The translations under genes and the position numbers were made by a program. From contig OY762937.1 in the NCBI GenBank assembly GCA_963667005.1, forward strand, positions 2,728,001 to 2,792,000: a DNA stretch of 64,000 bases, written 5' to 3'. Shown here one piece after another: positions 60,262 through 64,000 of the stretch (positions within the stretch are counted from its first letter, which is position 1; each line of letters begins with the position of its first letter). The notes beneath the pieces are model-generated. The model was not told where the DNA came from. It saw only the letters and a list, made by a program, of their open reading frames with translations, and did no database searches. This DNA is from G963662605 sp963667005. Lineage in GTDB: Bacteria; Bacteroidota; Ignavibacteria; Ignavibacteriales; Ignavibacteriaceae.

Positions 60262-62685
60262 GTGTTGGAAACAATTAGCAAAATATTATGTTATCATTGC
60301 GGTGAAGAGTGCCCCGATGAGAACTTTCACATTGACGACAAATTCTTTTGCTGTAATGGCTGCAAATTAGTTTATGAACTACTCAACGAGAATAATCTTT
60401 GCCAATATTACGAAATTGACCAAACTCCGGGCATAACCAGAAAAGACAGCGGACTCGGTAAGAGGTTTGAGTTTTTGGATAATGAAACACTTGTCTCCAA
60501 ACTTCTCGACTTCAAAAATGACGAATACGCAAAAGTAACTCTATTCATTCCCAGCATCCATTGTAGTTCCTGTATTTACCTTCTTGAGCACCTGCATAAA
60601 ATTAATGAGAGCATTCTCCAGTCTGTTGTAGATTTTCCCAAACGGACGATCTCCATAGTTTATAACCCAGTCAACATATCTTTGCGTAGCATAGCGGAAC
60701 TGTTGACAAGCATCGGATATGAACCAAAAATAGAAATCCAGGAGTCCGGTAAAAAAAGTAAAAGCACAGAAAGAACGTTATACTACAAAATAGGTATAGC
60801 AGGATTTGCATTCGGCAATATCATGCTGCTTAGTTTCCCGGAATATCTTGCATCGGATTCATCAAGTATAACTCTTAAACCGATATTTAACTTCTTAACT
60901 GTATTATTATCCCTGCCTGTTTTCTTCTATTGCAGTTCGGAATACTTCACCTCAGCCTGGAAGAGCCTGAAATACCGCGCCATCAACGTTGATGTGCCGT
61001 TATCCATCGGCATATTGGCTTTTTACGGGCGCAGTTTATATGAAATTTTATTTAGAACTGGTCCGGGATACATGGATTCTTTTGCCGGACTGATTTTCTT
61101 TCTTCTTATAGGACGAATATTTCAGAAAAAGACCTACGACCTGATCAATTTCGAAAGAGATTATAAATCCTATTTCCCGATTGCGGTTAATCTTAAGAAA
61201 GAGAATGATGAAGTCTCCATTCCTCTTGCTGAAGTTGCGATAGGAGACACGATTGTCATTCGAAATAACGAAATTATTCCGGTGGATTCGGTTATTGCAG
61301 TAGGTACTGGGAATATTGATTACAGCTTTATCACGGGGGAGTCTTCCTGTTCGGAAAAACACAAAGGTGATTTTGTGTACGCGGGTGGTAAACAGAAAGG
61401 CGGAATCATTGAGGTCGTCGCATTAAAAAATGTTTCTCAGAGTTATTTAACGAAATTATGGGATGAATCCTCATTTAAATCAAACCCGAAGCAGAACATT
61501 ATAAGCATTTCGTCTAACATCAGCAGATATTTTACGGCAGCGGTAATTCTTATCGCGGTTGCGGCCGGAATTTTCTGGTATCCTCATGGCATGGATAAAA
61601 CCATGCAGGTTGTCAGCGCCGTACTCATTGTTGCTTGTCCATGTGCATTAGCTCTGTCGGGACCATTTGCTTTTGGAAATGCAATGCGAATCTTATCACG
61701 GAATCAGTTTTACATAAAAAATACAGAAACTTTAGAGAAACTCCGGCATATAACTGCGATTGTGTTTGATAAAACGGGGACTATGACACATCAGCAAAAT
61801 GCCGAAACTCATTTTGCCGGCAATGCATTGACGGAATCCGATTTCCTGGCTATTGCCTCGTTGGCTGCAAATTCAACTCATCCCTTGAGCAGAAGTATTG
61901 CGGCATCAATCGAAAAACAGAAATTACTTGAGGTGGACAATTATCTGGAAGTAGAAGGCAAAGGAATCGAAGGGATCGTCGAAGGTAAATCAATCAGGCT
62001 GGGTTCCAGACAGTATATCCTGGAGGTTTGCGGTGAGATAAAGCCGGAAGAAATGAATTCTCAGCCTGAGGTACGCACTTCCAGAGTATATCTTGCAATA
62101 AATGGCGAATTTATGGGATATTTCGCTGTTTTGGGGAACTATCGGGAAGGAATTGAGGTATTATTAAAGAGAATTAAGAGTTTTTTCAAGGTATTCGTTC
62201 TTTCCGGAGATTCCTCCAAAGATGAGAAGTATCTCTCAGCTCACACCGGATTGATAGGAGGAATTCACTTTAACCAAAGTCCGTTTGATAAGCTGGAATT
62301 TATTAAAGATTTACAGGATCAAAAAGAGGTTGTCATGATGATCGGAGACGGTCTGAATGACGCCGGAGCATTAAAACAAAGTGATATAGGAGTTTCAGTA
62401 AGCGAGAATATTATAAATTTCTCGCCTGCAAGTGATGCGATTTTGAGCGGGGAGAGTTTGAAAAACCTCCTCTTGTATTTTGAGTTTATTAAAAAAACTA
62501 TATTCTCTGTAAAATTAAGTTTTGCAGTTTCAATTGTTTATAACATTTTTGGGTTATATTTTGCATGTTCAGGTCAAATGACTCCGTTATTTGCGGCAGT
62601 GCTTATGCCGATTAGTTCTATAACGGTAGTTGTTTTAACGGTTGTGTTGACTTCGATATTTGCTAAAGCTATGAAATTATTATGA
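60262..62685 (+). CDS. ccoI: Copper-translocating P-type ATPase for cbb3 oxidase (CcoI/FixI)
   Basis: 807 residues. The N-terminal Cys-rich domain (C10, C13, C17, C30, C31, C34) is the ATPase-associated metal-binding domain often found in CcoI. An HMA domain with HCSSC (101-105) follows. After several membrane helices come the CPC motif (VACPCALALSGP), DKTGTMT phosphorylation loop, HP motif (THPLSRSI) and MIGDGLNDAGALKQSDIG. The protein exports Cu(I) from the cytoplasm for assembly of cbb3 oxidase. The start is a GTG at 60262. Its stop overlaps ccoS by 4 bases, and the order I-S-N places oxidase assembly before the enzyme itself. Confidence 0.94.
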   Translation: MLETISKILCYHCGEECPDENFHIDDKFFCCNGCKLVYELLNENNLCQYYEIDQTPGITRKDSGLGKRFEFLDNETLVSKLLDFKNDEYAKVTLFIPSIHCSSCIYLLEHLHKINESILQSVVDFPKRTISIVYNPVNISLRSIAELLTSIGYEPKIEIQESGKKSKSTERTLYYKIGIAGFAFGNIMLLSFPEYLASDSSSITLKPIFNFLTVLLSLPVFFYCSSEYFTSAWKSLKYRAINVDVPLSIGILAFYGRSLYEILFRTGPGYMDSFAGLIFFLLIGRIFQKKTYDLINFERDYKSYFPIAVNLKKENDEVSIPLAEVAIGDTIVIRNNEIIPVDSVIAVGTGNIDYSFITGESSCSEKHKGDFVYAGGKQKGGIIEVVALKNVSQSYLTKLWDESSFKSNPKQNIISISSNISRYFTAAVILIAVAAGIFWYPHGMDKTMQVVSAVLIVACPCALALSGPFAFGNAMRILSRNQFYIKNTETLEKLRHITAIVFDKTGTMTHQQNAETHFAGNALTESDFLAIASLAANSTHPLSRSIAASIEKQKLLEVDNYLEVEGKGIEGIVEGKSIRLGSRQYILEVCGEIKPEEMNSQPEVRTSRVYLAINGEFMGYFAVLGNYREGIEVLLKRIKSFFKVFVLSGDSSKDEKYLSAHTGLIGGIHFNQSPFDKLEFIKDLQDQKEVVMMIGDGLNDAGALKQSDIGVSVSENIINFSPASDAILSGESLKNLLLYFEFIKKTIFSVKLSFAVSIVYNIFGLYFACSGQMTPLFAAVLMPISSITVVVLTVVLTSIFAKAMKLL

Positions 62686-62864
62686 GTGTTGTTGCTGTAT
62701 TGATCGGTTTCAGTCTGCTGGTTGCTTCCGGATTTCTGGTCGCATTTTTATGGGCCGTGAAATCAGGTCAATACGATGACAAACACACTCCGGCTATTCG
62801 TATGTTGATGGATGATAAAAATAGTAAAGTTAAGGATAATAGAAACCACGAGGAGAAATCTTGA
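62682..62864 (+). CDS. ccoS: cbb3 oxidase assembly protein CcoS
   Basis: 60 residues with one N-terminal membrane helix (about 2-24, VVAVLIGFSLLVASGFLVAF) followed by FLWAVKSGQYDD, the hallmark of CcoS. It is required for heme or copper insertion into cbb3 oxidase. The C-terminal tail is charged and hydrophilic. Its stop (TGA 62862-62864) shares one base with the ccoN ATG. Confidence 0.96.
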   Translation: MSVVAVLIGFSLLVASGFLVAFLWAVKSGQYDDKHTPAIRMLMDDKNSKVKDNRNHEEKS

Positions 62865-64000
62865 TGCAGCTCGAGACATTTAAATATGACAATACCATTG
62901 TAAGAAAATTCACGATAGCTACTGCTGTATGGGGAATTGTTGGTATGCTTGTCGGTGTTTTTATAGCAACGCAGTTATTCGTACCGGCGTTAAATCTTGG
63001 TATTCCGTATACTACATTCAGCAGACTGCGTCCGCTGCATACCAACGCGGTAATTTTCGCGTTTGTAGGCAATGGTATTTTTATGGGTTTCTATTACATG
63101 ATTCAAAGGCTTTGCAAAGCAAGAATATATAGTGACTTGCTTTCAAACATTCACTTTTGGGGATGGCAGTTAATTATCGTTTCAGCTGCTATCAGCCTTC
63201 CTCTTGGTTATACCACAAGTAAAGAATATGCTGAACTGGAATGGCCGATTGATATTATGATAACCCTTGTGTGGGTTGTATTCGGTATCAACCTTATCGG
63301 TACGTTAATGAAACGCCGTGAAAAACACATGTATGTTGCTATATGGTTTATGATTGCAACTGTAGTTACTGTTGCAGTGCTGCATATAGTCAATTCCATT
63401 GAACTTCCGGTTAGCTGGATGAAGAGTTATCCGGTCTATGCCGGTGTGCAGGATGCTCTTGTACAATGGTGGTACGGGCATAATGCGGTCGCATTCTTCC
63501 TCACAACTCCTTACCTCGGCTTAATGTATTACTATCTTCCAAAAGCAGCAAATCGTCCGGTCTATTCATACAGGCTTTCAATTATTCACTTCTGGTCGTT
63601 GATATTTATCTATATCTGGGCCGGTCCGCACCATTTGTTATATAGTGCATTGCCGGATTGGGCGCAGTCTTTAGGTACTGTCTTTTCCATCATGCTTATT
63701 GCACCATCCTGGGGTGGTATGATAAACGGATTATTGACTTTGCGCGGTGCATGGGATAAAGTCCGTGAAGATGCAGTTTTGAAATTTATGGTTGTTGCTA
63801 TAACCGCATACGGTATGGCTACATTCGAAGGCCCGATGCTTTCACTTAAGAATGTGAATGCCTTAGCTCATTTTACCGACTGGATTATCGCTCACGTGCA
63901 TGTAGGTGCATTAGGCTGGAATGGATTCCTCACGTTCGGTATTTTGTATTGGCTTGTACCAAGACTGTATAATACTCAGTTGTATTCCAAAAAACTTGCA
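62864..64000 (+). CDS. ccoN: cbb3-type cytochrome c oxidase subunit I (partial, 5' part)
   Basis: 379 codons are seen before the window ends; family members are about 480 residues or longer. Helices run throughout. The heme b ligand is likely H in FSRLRPLHTNAVIFAF; VQWWYGHNAVAFFLTTPYLG holds the copper-B His region, and FSLIFIYIWAGPHHLLYSALPDW and DWIIAHVHVGALGWNG are heme-copper signatures. It is the catalytic subunit of a high-affinity terminal oxidase in the inner membrane. The remaining CcoO/CcoP genes are expected beyond the edge. Confidence 0.97.
   Translation, partial: MQLETFKYDNTIVRKFTIATAVWGIVGMLVGVFIATQLFVPALNLGIPYTTFSRLRPLHTNAVIFAFVGNGIFMGFYYMIQRLCKARIYSDLLSNIHFWGWQLIIVSAAISLPLGYTTSKEYAELEWPIDIMITLVWVVFGINLIGTLMKRREKHMYVAIWFMIATVVTVAVLHIVNSIELPVSWMKSYPVYAGVQDALVQWWYGHNAVAFFLTTPYLGLMYYYLPKAANRPVYSYRLSIIHFWSLIFIYIWAGPHHLLYSALPDWAQSLGTVFSIMLIAPSWGGMINGLLTLRGAWDKVREDAVLKFMVVAITAYGMATFEGPMLSLKNVNALAHFTDWIIAHVHVGALGWNGFLTFGILYWLVPRLYNTQLYSKKLA

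Noticed and set aside
1..64000. CRISPR array, prophage, insertion sequence or toxin-antitoxin module
   Set aside because: No regularly spaced repeats, transposase, integrase, phage structural or small paired toxin genes were recognised.

Overview
The window looks like a chromosomal segment of a Gram-negative member of the Bacteroidota/Chlorobiota/Ignavibacteriota group, most like Ignavibacteria; the taxon is inferred, not proven. The reasons are a type IX secretion (T9SS) C-terminal sorting domain with the NYPNPFNP motif, a fused LpxC/FabZ protein, a TonB-dependent receptor of the Bacteroidota type, promoters with a TAnnTTTG-like element, and cbb3 oxidase genes. Nearly everything is core metabolism and envelope biogenesis. 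I see no prophage, insertion sequence, CRISPR array or defence island. The accessory signal is in the intergenic DNA, which holds leader peptides, attenuators and small palindromic repeats.

Layout. 1-5.2 kb: a truncated secreted-protein gene, a 15-bp-arm palindrome, a tRNA-Ser(CGA) with terminator, a ZIP metal transporter, a GH29 alpha-L-fucosidase and a DUF5700-type putative zinc peptidase. 5.2-9 kb: a repeat-rich gap, an acylating aldehyde dehydrogenase whose C-terminus looks like a microcompartment encapsulation peptide, and a class V aminotransferase. 9-16.5 kb: a class A PBP with LpxH, an M1 peptidase, a ferredoxin-domain protein, YajQ and PPK2. 16.7-27.7 kb (plus strand): lpxC-fabZ, lpxA, a LipM-like octanoyltransferase, panB, a beta-propeller protein, split heptose genes rfaE1/rfaE2 and a TamB-like protein, forming an outer-membrane assembly cluster.

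27.7-41.1 kb (minus strand): gdhA, then a 12-kb branched-chain amino acid operon in the order leader peptide, ilvD, ilvB, ilvN, ilvC, leuB, leuA, leuC, leuD, cimA. It is preceded by a 53-codon leader ORF packed with Val, Ile and Leu codons, whose ATG lies only a few bases from the predicted transcription start. CimA would allow isoleucine to be made from pyruvate through the Leu enzymes, so one operon covers nearly all of Val, Leu and Ile synthesis and is apparently sensed by one leader peptide. 41.4-44.2 kb: a large fibronectin-like T9SS cargo protein.

44.3-49.2 kb: the thr operon (thrA, thrB, thrC), preceded by an 18-codon leader peptide with eight Thr codons and a textbook terminator/antiterminator. 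49.2-60.1 kb: an acyl-CoA ligase with its XRE-cupin regulator, the ABC-F ATPase Uup, a TonB-family receptor, a long-chain acyl-CoA ligase, and a carboxyltransferase/biotin-carrier pair. 60.2-64 kb: ccoI, ccoS and the start of ccoN for cbb3 oxidase, preceded by a perfect palindrome that may be an operator.

The most interesting candidates are the two amino-acid leader-peptide attenuators outside the classical proteobacterial setting (the BCAA one apparently near-leaderless and without an obvious intrinsic terminator), the possible microcompartment cargo, and several families of small palindromic intergenic repeats.
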